Below are positions 1-12,721 of a stretch of DNA of 64,000 nucleotides, in pieces. Below the pieces are notes generated by a model. It searched no databases. It saw only the letters and a program-made list of their open reading frames with translations, and had not been told where the DNA came from. The translations under genes and the position numbers were made by a program. Each line of letters starts with the position of its first letter. Positions within the stretch are counted from its first letter, which is position 1. Origin of the DNA: Phyto melanocephala (taxonomy: Eukaryota; Arthropoda; Insecta; Diptera; Rhinophoridae); NCBI GenBank assembly GCA_941918925.1, contig OW799236.1, positions 11,445,474-11,509,473 of the forward strand. The letters run 5' to 3'.

Positions 1-304
1 AAGGTAGAAACACCATGAGCACAGTTGCGATAAACGCCACAGTTGGCGGGATCTTCGGTGGGATAGAAACCAAATTGACGAGGGCATTCTTCGGTGCCAT
101 TGGCACTTTGTAAGCGGGCTCTTTCTTTGCAGGAGGCAAAGGGAGCATAAGTACAATCACCAGCAGTCTTAGAGCGTTGTTGGAACACTAAACCGTCAGG
201 GCAAAGTTTTTCTTCGGCTACACCATCTTGACATTTTATGTAGGCATCACATTGCTCTTCTGTGGCAAAACGACCATTTGGTGTAGGGCAGGTTGAAGCT
301 ACAG
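1..304 (-). CDS. obst-E: Obstructor-E-like alternative terminal exon (partial, runs off window)
   Basis: This is a second chitin-binding exon of the same gene. It starts after acceptor TTTGCCAG (exon base 304) in the same phase as the 607-1301 exon, so it can join the same signal exon at 8745-8799. The 101 visible codons hold one complete CBM14 domain and the start of a second, with motifs such as CPTPNGRFA and EECPRQFGFYP. It is similar to, but clearly diverged from, the proximal exon. The coding sequence continues below base 1, so the stop and any third domain are not seen. The layout matches the two-isoform organisation remembered for Drosophila obst-E. A separate tandem gene is the alternative, but no second signal-peptide exon is visible between 304 and 607. 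Confidence 0.8.
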
Positions 305-606
305 CTGGCAAATTTAAAAACAAAAAGAATTTAATTATAAGTTTTTGAGAGGTAGATAAAACGTAAACAGATGTTTTTAAAATCAAATTAAAAAAAAATA
401 AATGAAATCCTTATTGAAAAGCAAATTTTAATTTTTACAAAAATTGAATTTATTTTATTTTTTCTTTCATTTCTATTCCTAAACAGTTTTTTTTTCGTTA
501 CATTTTAACTAAGGACTAGAAAAATATTACAAACAGGCAAAAGTATTTATGTATATAAAAAATATTTAAAAAAATTTCTCATTCATAACTGTGGTTTCAT
601 TTTCAC

Positions 607-3600
607 TTAAAAACGCTTGGTTTGTCCGGCCTTAGCTTTGGCAGCAGCCAAACGGGCATTTTTTACTTCTACACCACGCTTCTTGATATCGGGACTACAA
701 TTGCTAACAGTTTCTATATCACCACATTGTTTCAATTCTTCATTAAAGGCTTCAGTTTCCCCACAAGAGATACGTCTGGGGCGGCCTTCGATACACAAAT
801 AGTATTGTTGACAGTTGTTAGCGTTGGCATAGAAGGTGTACTCTTCTTCAGGCTCACCCAACACAGAGGACCTGGCAGGCAAATCGGGACACTTGAAACC
901 CAAGAAGGCTTCGGCATCACAATCTTCTACCTGGTCAGGCCAGTCACATCTATAGGTGGCAGGATTCCAAGCCAAACCATCGGGACAATCGAAAATGTAA
1001 CCACGACCAGAAGCACAATTCTTAAATTGGCCACAGTTCTTAGCATCTCCCATACGATAGTAACCAAATTGGTGGGGACACTCTTCGGTGGGTTGGGCTG
1101 CTTGTAAACGAGCCTGACGCTCAGAACATTCTACATCAATGGGATAACCACAAGGGTAACCATTTGATTTTTCATTATACAATAAACCATCAGGACAAAG
1201 TTTTTCCTCAGCCACTCCATTGCGACATTCAATGTAGGCATCACATGATCCAGAAACCGGATAAGTACCATTAGCTTGGGGACAAGAACCGGCCGCCATA
1301 GCTGTAAATAAAATCAAAATGAAGAGAAAATAAAAAGCAAAATTAATACATTTTATAACATTAAGCTTACCTACAGAAATATTTTGAAGTTTGGAAATTT
1401 AGAAACACTTTTTTTTAATAAAAAGAAAATTATTTTCAAACCGAAACTAAGAGATAGAAAGGCACAAAAACTTAAACTTTTGAATTTAAAATAATTATAC
1501 GATAAAAAGGAAAACGGACATATTTTAAAGTCAATATTAAAAAAAATTGGTGTTCATTTTTAAGCATGTATACATACATTAAGTCTATATATTAATTTAT
1601 GAGATATGAACTTTTCACTCTTTTGAAGACATATTTATTGCATACATAGATGAGTGTAGAATTTGTTATAGTCAAAGTTTATAACGAAACAAAGTGCAAA
1701 GGCATGGATTATCAGTACAAAGTTTAGTATTTGAAAGATGTTAACTTTAAAAGTAACCGCCAACACTACACTTATTCAAATTTTTAATTAATTATTTTAA
1801 AGAATTACCATCATGTTTTAACTACAAGGCGATCTCTTTTTGATGACTGTTTTCGAAATACTTTGATGGCACATTTCTCAAATACTTAAAGAAAATATAA
1901 AAAAATTGCTTTTATTTTTGTTAAACTTGAGATCTTAAATAATAAAAATCCATTGTATCACTGCTTTTAAAACCTTAACCACAAACACTTTATATTATAA
2001 AATTCCTATTCTTATAATGTCAACATTGAAATAATAGACAATGACCTTATCCAAAGCCATATACTTACAAAATTATGTATGTAAAATAAAACAATAGATC
2101 AGTTATACATTAATAATCAAGCTTGCCAGATTTATGAGATTTGTTCACAACATAGATTATTATCAAACCGAGCTTAGGTATGTCGAGTTTTTATTTAGAG
2201 TGGTTAAGTGATATATTAAGATCAAAATATTGTCTTTAAAGCAGTGATTGACGAACCCACACAACGATACATTTGGTTCGTATTTTTATTTACGCTGTGC
2301 GTACACTGAAACAAATCACTTATTGAAAACAAAATTTTAACGCCACTTATTTCACTAATACAATAGACAGACGACAGCGTTAATTTGCATTAAAAGTCTT
2401 AATTCAAATTAACTATTGAATTATCCCCATTCCAATGTGTATTAGATTTCACGTAAATGCACTAGGTAGGTAGGTAAGGCTGGTGCAAAGTTACCCTCAC
2501 ACTTTCACTCGGAGACCATTACGATCAAAAAATTAAAAAATCAAAAATGTTAAATAAAAAATAAAAATAGATTCGATATGTTGAAATTTTTTACATATTT
2601 TTTGGAATGCCTTTCTGTTTAGGCGAAAGTTTTCCTTAATACTGGTATCGTCCATCGTAAGCACGTCACTCTCCCAAAAAGTGCTGTTACGGTTCTTTAA
2701 AAAAAGACCACATACCTACATGCATACATACATACATACATATGTATGTATGAATTATAACCTCCATGAAAAGATACCATTAAACCTACGAATTTCCACA
2801 ATTCCCTTTCTCTTATTTCAGAGTGTCCTTCTGCCATCCCAACTTGTAGGAAACTGTTCAGATTTGTGATTGCTAGTGCATTTACAATTTTTAAAATTTT
2901 TACTAAATGCAGAAACAGTCGTCTGTCACAGCAAAATTTTAATGTGCATGAGTGAGATTTTAATGCAAATTAACGCTGTCGTCTGTCTATGGTATAAGAA
3001 AACAAAAGTGTCAGAAACTGAAAAAAATTTATTACCTAATGTTAGAATTATCGCTTTGAAAATAATTTTGAATTGCAACGATTGTATAATTGAAAAAGTT
3101 AATCTCTCAAATTTAAGATATTTAAAATCATTTGTTCTATAATAGGAGACAACTAATGAGGAAGATTTTTAAATATTTTTTTATTTAGTTTTTGCGAAAA
3201 AAGAACACTACCTGGCAACCCAGTAGCTATTAGTTTTTAAATATGTATTTGATATTAAATTCTAACCCTGATAATGATCATCTAAACATTTAACAACACT
3301 TTAACAAATATTTCTATTATTGTATGTGGTCGTATGGGGAAAATAAAACAATTTGAAAATGATCAATTACAAAATAAAAATGCAGTTATTTTAATTAGTT
3401 TTACACTGCAATCTTAAAACGCTTAATTTATATGAAGGTGTTAATTGTTTTGCTGTCACGCAGTTGGTGATGTTAAATATTTAACCCTGATAGTTAATCG
3501 GTTAATCGCTTGGTATTAGTTGAATTAAAGCGATTTAAGTAGCGGCAGATATCAACTATTAAGAGTTTAAAATGCAAGAAAATTTTGTTAAGCTTAGGAA

Positions 3601-6600
3601 TATTATTTTTTTAAGCAATAGATAAAGATATTATTAAAACCTCTTTAAAAGGGTATGTTGGAAAATTAAATGAAATTATATATGAAAGACGAAAAAAAAA
3701 ATCTTAAGTTTGCTACTGTAGATGGGATCGCATTAAACCAAATGTCTTCTAAAAGATGCCAATCGAAAAGTCACACAGCTCTCAACGCCGCATGAAACAT
3801 TTCCTCTTGGTTTTCTTTTATATTTTTGGGATCATAACTGGCCGCCTTGACTGTCATTTAGAGTAATCGAAGACAATACTTTGTTTTCCATAATCACGCA
3901 TGCATTGTAAGCGAAATTTTGTGATTAGAATTCGTTGTCTCGATCTTGTAATGGAGCTATTGAATTATAACATTGAAATTTAACATTCGAATGAGATTCA
4001 CGCAAGATCGTTATATAAAAAGTGCTTAAGGGCCAGCAAATCTGTGAAGGCAATTCGCCCAATATGCTATTTTAATCATGATCTAATTAAAAAAAGAAAA
4101 CTTAAAACGAATATTTGTATGTCCTTTATGAATATTAGCTTCTTGCAAATTTAAATAATTTTTAATATCTCTCTATTTTTCAAATAATAATTAAAAAGAT
4201 CTTAATACACGACAGACAGCATATGAAAGTAATAGTGCTGGATAGCGAAAATGCACAAGTTCAACTCGATGACTTAATTAAAATAGGCAAACCTCTATTT
4301 TTAAATTGTTTTACATTATTAGAAAAAAGTTAAATAAATTTAAAGATTAAAATAAGTTTAGGTTTTTTTTATGTGGCTATAAATCTATTACTTTCACTCA
4401 TGGCTTACGGAAATTTTCAGGAGTTATGAAAAGTTTGTTACTGGACTACTAGAAAATGCTAAGAACATAAATACGTCCTTTTTATATTGAACTATCGAAC
4501 TGTAAATATTTCGAATTTATTTTAATTTTATTTTCTCTATTTTTTCTCAATAGTTTTATATTAAATAATTTTGTTTTTTAACATTAATAGTGGCAACAAT
4601 AGTTGTGAATACACAATTTACTTCCCGATTACACAGTTAATTTTTCAGATTATTTAAAATCAAAAAAAAAAAAAAAAAAAAAAAAGCATCATTTGTCTAT
4701 TTTTGTTAACACTTATTAATAGAATTTCTAAGACAAGCATTATTTTTTAACTAATGACCTTTAAGAATACATGTCTCTTAATGCGGTTCTAAAAAATAAA
4801 TTATATTTTTTTTAAGATTTAGATCTTAATACGACAAGCATTCATTTAAACAAACAAATTCCATAAATTGTTATTACAACAATAATTAATAAAAAATTTT
4901 AGCATAAATTTGCTGTTATTGTTAAATACCAGCCGGGTGCATTAGTTTCATTTCAATTTGTTGCCTTTTAACTCTCTTGATTCTAACGCAAACAAAAGAC
5001 TCAAGCAACAAACTTGTTTGATATTTGTGTGTTTTTTTGTTTTTGTATCTTCTTTATCTCGTTTATTATAAATTTTATTTTTCATTCAAGGTCATTTGGC
5101 ATCTTTATTTATTTTATTATTACCTTTTTTAAGTTTATTTATTGTTTACAGTTGTTGTTTTTTTCCTTCTTATCGGTTAAACAAAAACAAAATGTCACAT
5201 TTAAATGTTAATTATTTTTATTGCATAATTTATAGACACGTTGTGGTTAAACGCGTTTATTTATTTTTATATTTTGGTTGTCTATATTTGTTTGCTGATT
5301 CTGCAATTCCCAAAATTTTTTTTAAAGATTTCAACGAATTTTTTTCGCTTTCGGTTTGCAAGCCGGTTTCTTTTTATTTCTAGAAATGTACAATGTGATG
5401 TTGAGTGTCTGCTTTTAAATGTTAATGTATTTAAATTGTAATTTTATTTTGTTTTTTTTTATATTTTGAGATAAATATTTCACCAGAAATTTGGTTTTTT
5501 AGGTAAAGAAGATAGGCAGTCTTGTTTTAATATTATATACAAAGATTGTCGGATTGCATGCGTAATATTGAGGACATACATACATATGTTGTGGTTGCTT
5601 GTTTTTAATTTTTTTACTAAGTTATTTAAACAACGTAATAACATTGTTAAGATTTTCGTAGAAGTAAAAGCAATAATTATATATAAAACAAAATATCGTA
5701 AACAAATTCTGTGAAACTAAACATCTTAATCAGTTATAATTTTTTTTAAATAATTCTAGTATAAAAAAAACTTTATATTTCAATTCCGTAAGAAAATTAT
5801 TTTTAAAGTATGTATTCAAAAAGTTCAACAAGGACATATCGACTGAAAAAAATAACCGTAACGAGAAAAACAAAAGGCTTTAACCTAAAACCACTTAAAA
5901 CAAAATACTAAAAAAAATTTCTTAAAATTACTTTTTCAATTTCTTATGGCCTCGAAGTAAATTTTTGCATATAACGCTCTGAGGTTTTTAGGTGCTTATT
6001 AGAGAGCGGTATATTCATAAGTTTTCTTGCATAATACTTGCTCAAAAATTCGTCTGTTTTTTTAGTAAATTTTAAAAAAAAACAACAAAATTAACAGCAA
6101 GCTAAGTCTAAGTGAAATTTAATTAAATTTATTTTAATGAATACATACATATAGAAAATGTTGCATAGAGGTTTTTGTAAATATGTTCTCTCATCTCACT
6201 CTCACATTGTATATTGGCACATTCAAGTGTTTGCTATCTCCATCGCTTTCGTTGTAGGTGTTATTTTTTATTATGTTGATTTTTTATTTTATTTTTTTAG
6301 GTGGTAGAGAAAACAAAATTTTTGTGAGCTGATTAAACAGCAAATGTGTGCAAACAACTTCATTTAGGTTTCATTTATATGGATTTAAGTATATTTGAAC
6401 AATTTCAATCCCTGGTACTCAAAAAGAATTATCAAAAGGTATATCCGGCAAAATACAAAATTTAATTCTTATGTTTTAGTGAGGCCTGTTTCCTGCATCA
6501 TTTCGGAAGAGTAGAAACAAAAAATAAAGTTCGCAATTTAACAAGTTGTTTAAAGCACGTAGGATGTGGGTAAAGGTCTAAAAACTAATGGTGTTTTCTT

Positions 6601-8799
6601 TTCTGACGTAAATGTTGCATTAATCCTTCCCTATGCCTTTTTTGTGTTCTTTTCTTTAAAATATGTAACATTATAAACGTTGTTACCCGTTATTTGTAAT
6701 AATGTTGCCATAAAAATAGAAAAAAATGTTACATGTCGTACCCTGAATAAAATCAAAGGGTTAGAATACTGCCCTGATTTTAATAAGAATAATAAAGTTT
6801 TTTTTGGTGTTAAAAAATAATTTTTTGTCTCAAATTATTAATATGGAAGCAAGAAATGCAGTTTTACATAAAAATATAGCTATCATGTAAAAAAGGTGAA
6901 AACTTATGTTCTATTCTATTTATTATAAAGGTAGTATTTTGTTAGGCTGTAAATGACCTTTAAAAAGTGTTCTACAGTACAACATTGTTTGTTAGAAAAG
7001 AAAACACAATGAAATTTCAATAAACTCTTTAAAGAGTATATTTGCTAATAATCTGGCTCTTCATAAGCACAAAGTTCAGTGGATATAAGAGCTAAAGTTG
7101 TACAACGTTATATGCCGAAATGAATTTATTAAAGCAATTATTGAACATCAATAGGTAAATGCTGATTTCTTGAGCCAGATTATTTCAAGTGATGAAACTA
7201 ATTTAAAAGAAACCATTCATAATGCAGGTCGATGTTTGGTGGTGCTAGATATGATTTTTAGGCTGGAGACATAATTGATTAAAAGTTATTAGAAAATGAG
7301 TCTGGTCAAGCAGTGATTACCGACGCTGCTTGAAATGATGTCATGATGCCGCAGATATTTCTGCATAAATTGGATAATATTGATGTGTACGGAATGCAGC
7401 TCATTTGACAATTTAGTTACTGCATAAGACATTTCCTAGCCAAATATTCCCTCGATTCAGTGATAAGAATTGGTCAGTTACAACATGTGATTTAACACCT
7501 TAAGTTTATTTTATATATTCTTTATGAGTCTATGCCAACAACCCCACAAATAATGTATTGAAATTTAACGATGTGTCCACGAAATTCAATTAAAATAGAA
7601 AATTCGCGATTTTTGTTTATCAAGAAAGCCATCTATGAAAAAAATTCCACATGGTTTTCTTAACTATAATCTCGAATTTGCGATAGGAAACACAGCTATA
7701 AAATATGAAAAAGCATTTTTTCTTGTATTATAATGTTATAAAGAAATCTGAATTGTATTAAAATGAACATTTTTTCTGAAGATTACTTTACTGAGTTTTG
7801 CACAGTTTGGTAGTTATGGGACTAAAAGGATGAAAAAAAAATAAATGTTTCTATTTTTATGCAATTTTAAAGCACTAGATGCAACTTTCTCGGGTTAGTT
7901 TGTTTAACACTTTTTTCTCCCAATCTATGCCTAAAAAAGGAAAAACAATATTTCAGTTTTTTTAATGATTTAGTCGTTGCGAAATTGCAAGTCTTTCGGA
8001 AAAAGATCAGCTAAACTAGCAAAACCCAAAAGAGGTTTTTTTTTAGATCCGAAAATCAAATGAGAAAACAAGTTTGTTTTTGATGTGCTGCACTATGTTT
8101 ACAGCTATAAATTTTCGCTTTTATTGACCTAAATTACGGCATTCGATCAAAATCGAAATTTTACTCGCGATTCTAATAAGAATTTTGAAATTTCGATCAC
8201 GTTAAATTAGTGCTTCCGAAATATTATCAAACTTATGTGACAAACAAAGAGTGTCTGAAAATATTTTTAAAAGACCACGGTAAAATATTTAACACAGGCT
8301 TAATATTTTTTTACAAGTCTTTGCAAAGATAATTCAATTTAAAAATTACAAGAAATGGTTTTATTCCAATGTCCATTCTAACATTTAGATATTTATTAAA
8401 TATTAATGTGAATCATTTTTATCTTGGCTAAAGTTCATTTATTATTTAATTTTATAATTCAAATTTAATTTAATTGCAATCATATATAATATTTTAAAAA
8501 AGTTTAGAATAAAATATTAATTAATATTTAGATATATATTTAAAAAAAATAATAAAAATAATTACAATTTATTTGCCATAATATTTTTTTAAACTTATTT
8601 AAGATTCATTCAGAAATTTCACTTTCGCTTCAAAATAAATGTTCCGTTTGTTCGGAGAACATAACAAATTCTGCACAATTATTTCTTAAATTTTTTATTT
8701 CCTTAATTTATAATTTTGTTTTAATTTTTTTCTCCAATACTAACCCATTGCGCCAAACATGGCTAAACACACAACAGCACTAATTATAATTTTCATCAT
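607..8799 (-). CDS. obst-E: Obstructor-E-like chitin-binding protein, isoform with proximal terminal exon
   Basis: Two coding exons: 8745-8799 (signal peptide, 18 codons plus one base, donor GTTAGT) and 607-1301 (acceptor TTTACAG). The phases match (1 then 2 bases) and give 249 residues ending in TAA at 607-609. Residues 1-19 form a secretory signal peptide. Three peritrophin-A (CBM14) domains follow, at about 25-77, 93-146 and 156-220, each with six cysteines in the usual order. The tail is basic and Lys/Ala-rich. CBM14 proteins of the obstructor (CPAP3) class bind chitin outside the cell in cuticle or peritrophic matrix. The signal exon closely resembles remembered Drosophila obst-E, and the spacing EECPHQFGYY/ECRNGVAE is typical of it. 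The 7.4-kb intron holds no other gene. Remaining doubt: the exon join is inferred from motifs and phase, not from transcripts. Confidence 0.85.
1302..8744 (-). other. Long intron of the obst-E-like gene
   Basis: AT-rich intron of 7.4 kb (8.4 kb for the distal exon). It contains CATA-type microsatellite near 2713-2747, a 25-base poly(A) run near 4660-4685, and one decayed mariner relic (about 7130-7560). Open frames here, such as 5014-5441, are Phe/Leu/Ile-rich readings of T-rich DNA with no recognisable domain. No nested gene is seen. Confidence 0.6.
7130..7560 (+). mobile_element. Decayed mariner-like transposase relic
   Basis: Broken plus-strand frames read like fragments of the transposases at 49.6 and 62.8 kb: a stretch around the first catalytic Asp (IIFSDE), then CDLTP followed by YANNP. 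Stops and frameshifts interrupt it throughout. Terminal repeats were not identified. It lies in the obst-E intron and looks long dead. Confidence 0.6.
8745..8799 (-). CDS. obst-E: Signal-peptide exon of the obst-E-like gene
   Basis: A short exon beginning with two adjacent ATG codons (8797-8799 and 8794-8796). It encodes a hydrophobic leader with core IIISAVVCLAMFGAM and ends G|GTTAGT at 8745/8744. Its phase-1 end fits both downstream acceptors, creating an Ala codon at the junction. It is far too short for ordinary ORF calling. Its resemblance to the remembered Drosophila obst-E leader (core ISALLCVAMFGSM) decided the assignment. Confidence 0.85.
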
Positions 8800-8904
8800 T
8801 TTTTTTTTTTTTACTTTCAAACTTAAATAAGAAATAATAAATCCTTAAACGTCCTTTTTGCGCTTTACGTTTAATTAATTAGCGCTTCTTCAAAGTGAAC
8901 GTTG

Positions 8905-8910
8905 TTTATA
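8905..8910 (-). promoter_or_regulatory. Possible TATA box of the obst-E-like gene
   Basis: TATAAA reads on the minus strand within the context GTCATATAAAC, about 106 bases upstream of the first ATG. A start site near 8880 would leave a 5' leader of about 80 bases. No convincing initiator motif is visible, so this rests on position and the hexamer alone. Confidence 0.35.
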
Positions 8911-9000
8911 TGACAAGTTAAAGATTAAAACTGAACAGAAAAAACGACCGCTTTAAGACAAGCGAAAAAAAAAAATAAACGAACACAGCTTAAATTATTG

Positions 9001-11735
9001 ACAAAGATTTGTTAACTTAGCACACAGGTTTTGTAGACAAATTATTTTTAAGTTTTCGAAATACTTAAGCAGAAGCTTAGCTGCGTAACTAGGGATTTTC
9101 TCTTCAGAATTCAGGGGGGGAAAAATCTCGGGATCTTGTTGATTTTAGAGATTTTTTTAAAATAATTTTCAAGTAAATTTTTTTAATAGAAAAATTTTTC
9201 CTGATATGTATCCTTATAAATGAAAATAAAAATATGTTTATTTTTATTGTGTATGTTGGTATGTTATGGCTGACCACACAGCTGCAATCAGCTTTTTTAG
9301 TTTTTACAATATATAGCCAAATACGTTCATGAAATATAGCCTGATAATATTAGGCTATATCTGAGGAATTATAAATGAAAGAGTCTTTAAAGTTTGTTTG
9401 TAAGTGTGCATAGTTAATGGAACAATGCGCGTGCCACCTCCCTTACAATGAAGACACATATTTTATATAGCGTATCGAGGGAACTATAAAAGTGAGAATA
9501 TTTAAACTTTGTATACATTTTTTTACTTCCTATTAGGTGTATATAGCCCAACAAACAAAACAAAATTTAAAAATATACAAATTATGGATGATTTCGCGAT
9601 TTTCAAAATTATATGCGAGTTACTTGGTGCTTAATTTACGTAGTCACGTAAAAATTAAATGGTGCCGCTACATATGGGTTCAGCGAATATGAGAGGACTT
9701 TAGACAAGCGACTTATGTGGCTGGCTACTATAGAGATGTTCTCGTCACTAATTTGAAATATAAAAGCTCTAGAGTTTTTCAATAAGGGCGGTTCAATATT
9801 GACAATTACATTGTTTTGTTGGTGTCTGTAAAATTTCTTGTCATTTATATGACACTGCTGCAAAATCACAAAGCCAAGTTCTGCGATTGAGTATTAAAAC
9901 AAAATGGTAAAATTTTTAAAATTTATTATCAAAATCTTTGTTAGTGCAAACATTTCACTTGTTGTGCCCATTTTTTAATAGAAACTTCTATAGAAGTTTT
10001 TTTAAATATTTTGTGGGTTAAAGGCGATTGTTCTGATAAACAATTAGTTATTCGCTGAGAACATCGCCGTTGTCGTTTGAAATAGTGAAGAAAAATTGTT
10101 TGATTGACCCAAGCTCAAAGTTAATGATCGTTAACTGTCGACCAAAATTTTCTTTAAATCTGTCTTATAGACTGCAATCAAGGTATAATGTGGTTTGATT
10201 AACCTTAGCTCCGGCATCGAGTGTCATAATCTGATAGTTGTTTTACCTCGGAGTTGGGCTTGTGATGACCAGCCACCATCCCTGAGATCACATTGTGCAG
10301 CTCAATCATGATCACAGGTGGGAACCTAACCTAACATTTATTCTTTGTTCATTCAGAAGCATTTGCTGAAAAGCACGGGCTATCTTTCTCTAAATACTGT
10401 TAATACGAGGCAATGAAATTGATCAGCGACAAAATCGGATGTGCAGCCTGAAAGAAGCCGAAAAATTCAACTAGTAAATGTTTCTGTTAAGAGGTGGACA
10501 AATACGGTTTTCGCAGCTCGCACACATCTGCAAACATCGTTCATTAACCCATCATTCTCCGTTTCTAATGAGGCAGCAATAACACACCAGAAACATCAAT
10601 AGTTGTCCAAAGTCTGACATCAGCCATTTAAGCACCCCCGAATCTATTTCTCCGCTTGGGAGTAATCACAGCAACTACATGCTGTCCAAAGAGACCTCAT
10701 CAATAACACGTCTAGAACAAACTCTAGGGGGTTACTGCTTTCCGTAGTATCAGATAAGTCTCAGGCCAGTTTAAAATATATAAATACTTTGACCAGAGGC
10801 TAATCTCTTTCTAGTTAAAGCTCCATCAAGCCAGTGGTGTTGGTCTCACCTTGATAATACATCAACGCCCAAACTAGCTAAGGAGACGTGCCCCTGAGGA
10901 GGAACTTCAATCGAGACAATTACCATTGTTGTGGATTAATTAAACCTGTAGTCAACAATATTATTTTAGGGTCTTCATTTGAATATAGCAAACATTACCA
11001 CCCACAGAATTGCTATTATTGGAAATCGCTTCTAGTTACCATAAATACACTTGTTCGCTGATACGAAGTTCAGTCGAATATATTGAGACTGACCCTACCA
11101 CCATCCATTAAACACATATGAAATTTACCAGGTTATATAAAAAGTAAAAAGAAAAGCTTGTAACATTTACATCCGTGAGCATATACGGCTTCAATTAAAT
11201 TTTGCAAGTGCCTGCCGGGTTCAGTTTATTTTTTCATTTTCAACAGATGAAATTCCTAATTTTTGGAAGTTTCTGCCATGATAGTTATAATAATAGTAGA
11301 CGTTGATTGCTTAAATTCTCTCTGTTAAAATCGAAGATAAAATGAAAAAATTGTATTTTAAGTTTAAATGGGGATTCCTTTAATTAGGAATTATTGAATT
11401 GTAGTTTTCTTGAGAATACTGGTATTTTATCGCTCTGAAGAGTAAAAAGAATATTTCCGTTTATTAATGGTAAAAAATCTAATTTAAAATTTAGGGTGAA
11501 TTCATCCGTCTGAATTCATTATTACTTCATTTAAGGAGAAGAGAATTGCCGCAATACAGCTAAATGTGTTAACAACTAATTAAATCATTTTAGTATTCAT
11601 TTTATGTTATTTTGAAATTTTATCCTAATTTTTTCTTTTTATGAAAACTTTTGCTCACATCGACAAGGGTGTTTTATAACTGTAATTGGTCCCCTTTAAA
11701 TTTGAACATTAAAATCAAAACATTAACTGCCTGTT
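9001..11735. other. Intergenic DNA upstream of obst-E-like gene, no gene recognised
   Basis: No convincing coding sequence. A 77-codon minus-strand frame at 9636-9869 has no recognisable motif. The part from about 10190 to 11130 is less AT-rich than its surroundings and may be an old transposon relic, but I could not classify it. A short AACCTAACCTAAC stretch occurs near 10326. Confidence 0.4.
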
Positions 11736-11738
11736 CAA

Positions 11739-11873
11739 CGATGTCGAAAGAAAATCCAAGCGAAATTTCATTTGTACAAATACGTTGAAAACAAAAACAA
11801 ATTTTTAGTTTTTGTTGTTGTTTTCAATATATTTGTACGAATGAAATTTCGCTTGGGTTTTGTTTCGACATCG
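11739..11873. repeat. Long hairpin (near-palindromic repeat)
   Basis: Two arms of about 60 bases run from GATGTCGAAA to GTTGAAAAC and return in inverted order, ending TTTCGACATCG. Only a handful of mismatches separate the arms. A short A/T spacer of the type AACAAAAAC lies at the centre. This is typical of a fold-back MITE. It sits 18 bases from a mariner relic but is not part of its terminal repeats. Confidence 0.75.
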
Positions 11874-11890
11874 CAGTAAATATCGTAATA

Positions 11891-12721
11891 AAGGATGATT
11901 TTTTATGAATTAAGTTTTTTGGGCTGGCAGTACTGGTTAGTAATTGTGTCCAAACTACATCTGTGAAAGTGAAAAGTATTTAGTATACTCTACCATTTCA
12001 TCATGGAGAAACTCACAAACGAGCAACGACTGCAAATCGTTGAAATTTATTAACAAAATTTTTGGTGAATCGGCCTTACAACAGCTCGATGGAAATCCAC
12101 TGTTTTATCGAAAAATTGTATTCAGTGATGAGACTCATTTCTGACTAAATCGATACGTAAACAAGCAAAACTCGCATCTGGGGTGAAGAACAGCCACATG
12201 CCGTACAAGAGTTACCGATGCATCCGGAAAAATCGACATCTTGGTGAGGTTTATGAGCTGGTGGCATCATCGGTCAATTTTTCTTCAAAGACGACAGTAT
12301 AAAAAACGTTACCATCAACGGCGAACGATATCGAGCCATGATACGCGACTTTTTTTTGCCCCATGGCCCTGTGAGCTGGCCGCCAAGATTATGTGATTTG
12401 ACGCCTCTTGACTATTTCTTGTGGGGTTATGTGAGTCGTTGGTCTATGTCGACAAGCCAAACACGATTGAAGCCTTAGGGTATAACATAACACGTGTTAT
12501 TCATGGAATACAGGCCGAAATACTCCAAAAAGTGTTGCAAAATTGAACCTTACGAATGGACCAGTTGAACCGCAGCCGCGGGCAACATTTACATGAAGTT
12601 ATTTTTAAAAATTAAATGGCAAAGACCTATTTATCGATTCCAATAGAAATTTTGAATATGTGATGCAAATTTTAATGTTTTATTAAATTTTTAAGAAAAC
12701 TACACTTAAAAAATCACGCTT
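11891..12721 (+). mobile_element. Decayed mariner-like element with TA target duplication
   Basis: TA dinucleotides flank an 831-bp element with terminal repeats AAGGATGATTTTTTA and, inverted, AAGCGTGATTTTTTA. Plus-strand remnants include an N-terminal start reading MEKLTNEQRLQIVEIY, then a stop. There follow a catalytic block FYRKIVFSDETHF, the segment HPEKSTSW, and a C-terminal block LCDLTPLDYFLWGY. The region holding the second catalytic Asp (QQDG in relatives) appears deleted. Multiple stops and frameshifts make it non-functional. It is related to, but clearly older than, the fold-back copies at 49.6 and 62.8 kb. Confidence 0.8.

Noticed and set aside
622..1107. 161-codon plus-strand frame opposite the obst-E-like exon
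   Set aside because: Antisense to a well-supported CBM14 coding exon and without motifs.
1371..1400. GTAAGC donor-like site just upstream of the 607-1301 exon as a nearer first exon
   Set aside because: The preceding sequence has no ATG or signal-like frame, while 8745-8799 has both a leader and the right phase.
5014..5441. Overlapping plus-strand open frames rich in Phe, Leu and Ile
   Set aside because: They lie in a T-rich intron, have no domain or splice structure, and their composition follows the base content.
10320..10340. AACCTAACCTAAC resembling insect telomeric repeat TTAGG/CCTAA
   Set aside because: Only two units, and Diptera lack the TTAGG telomere repeat; chance.
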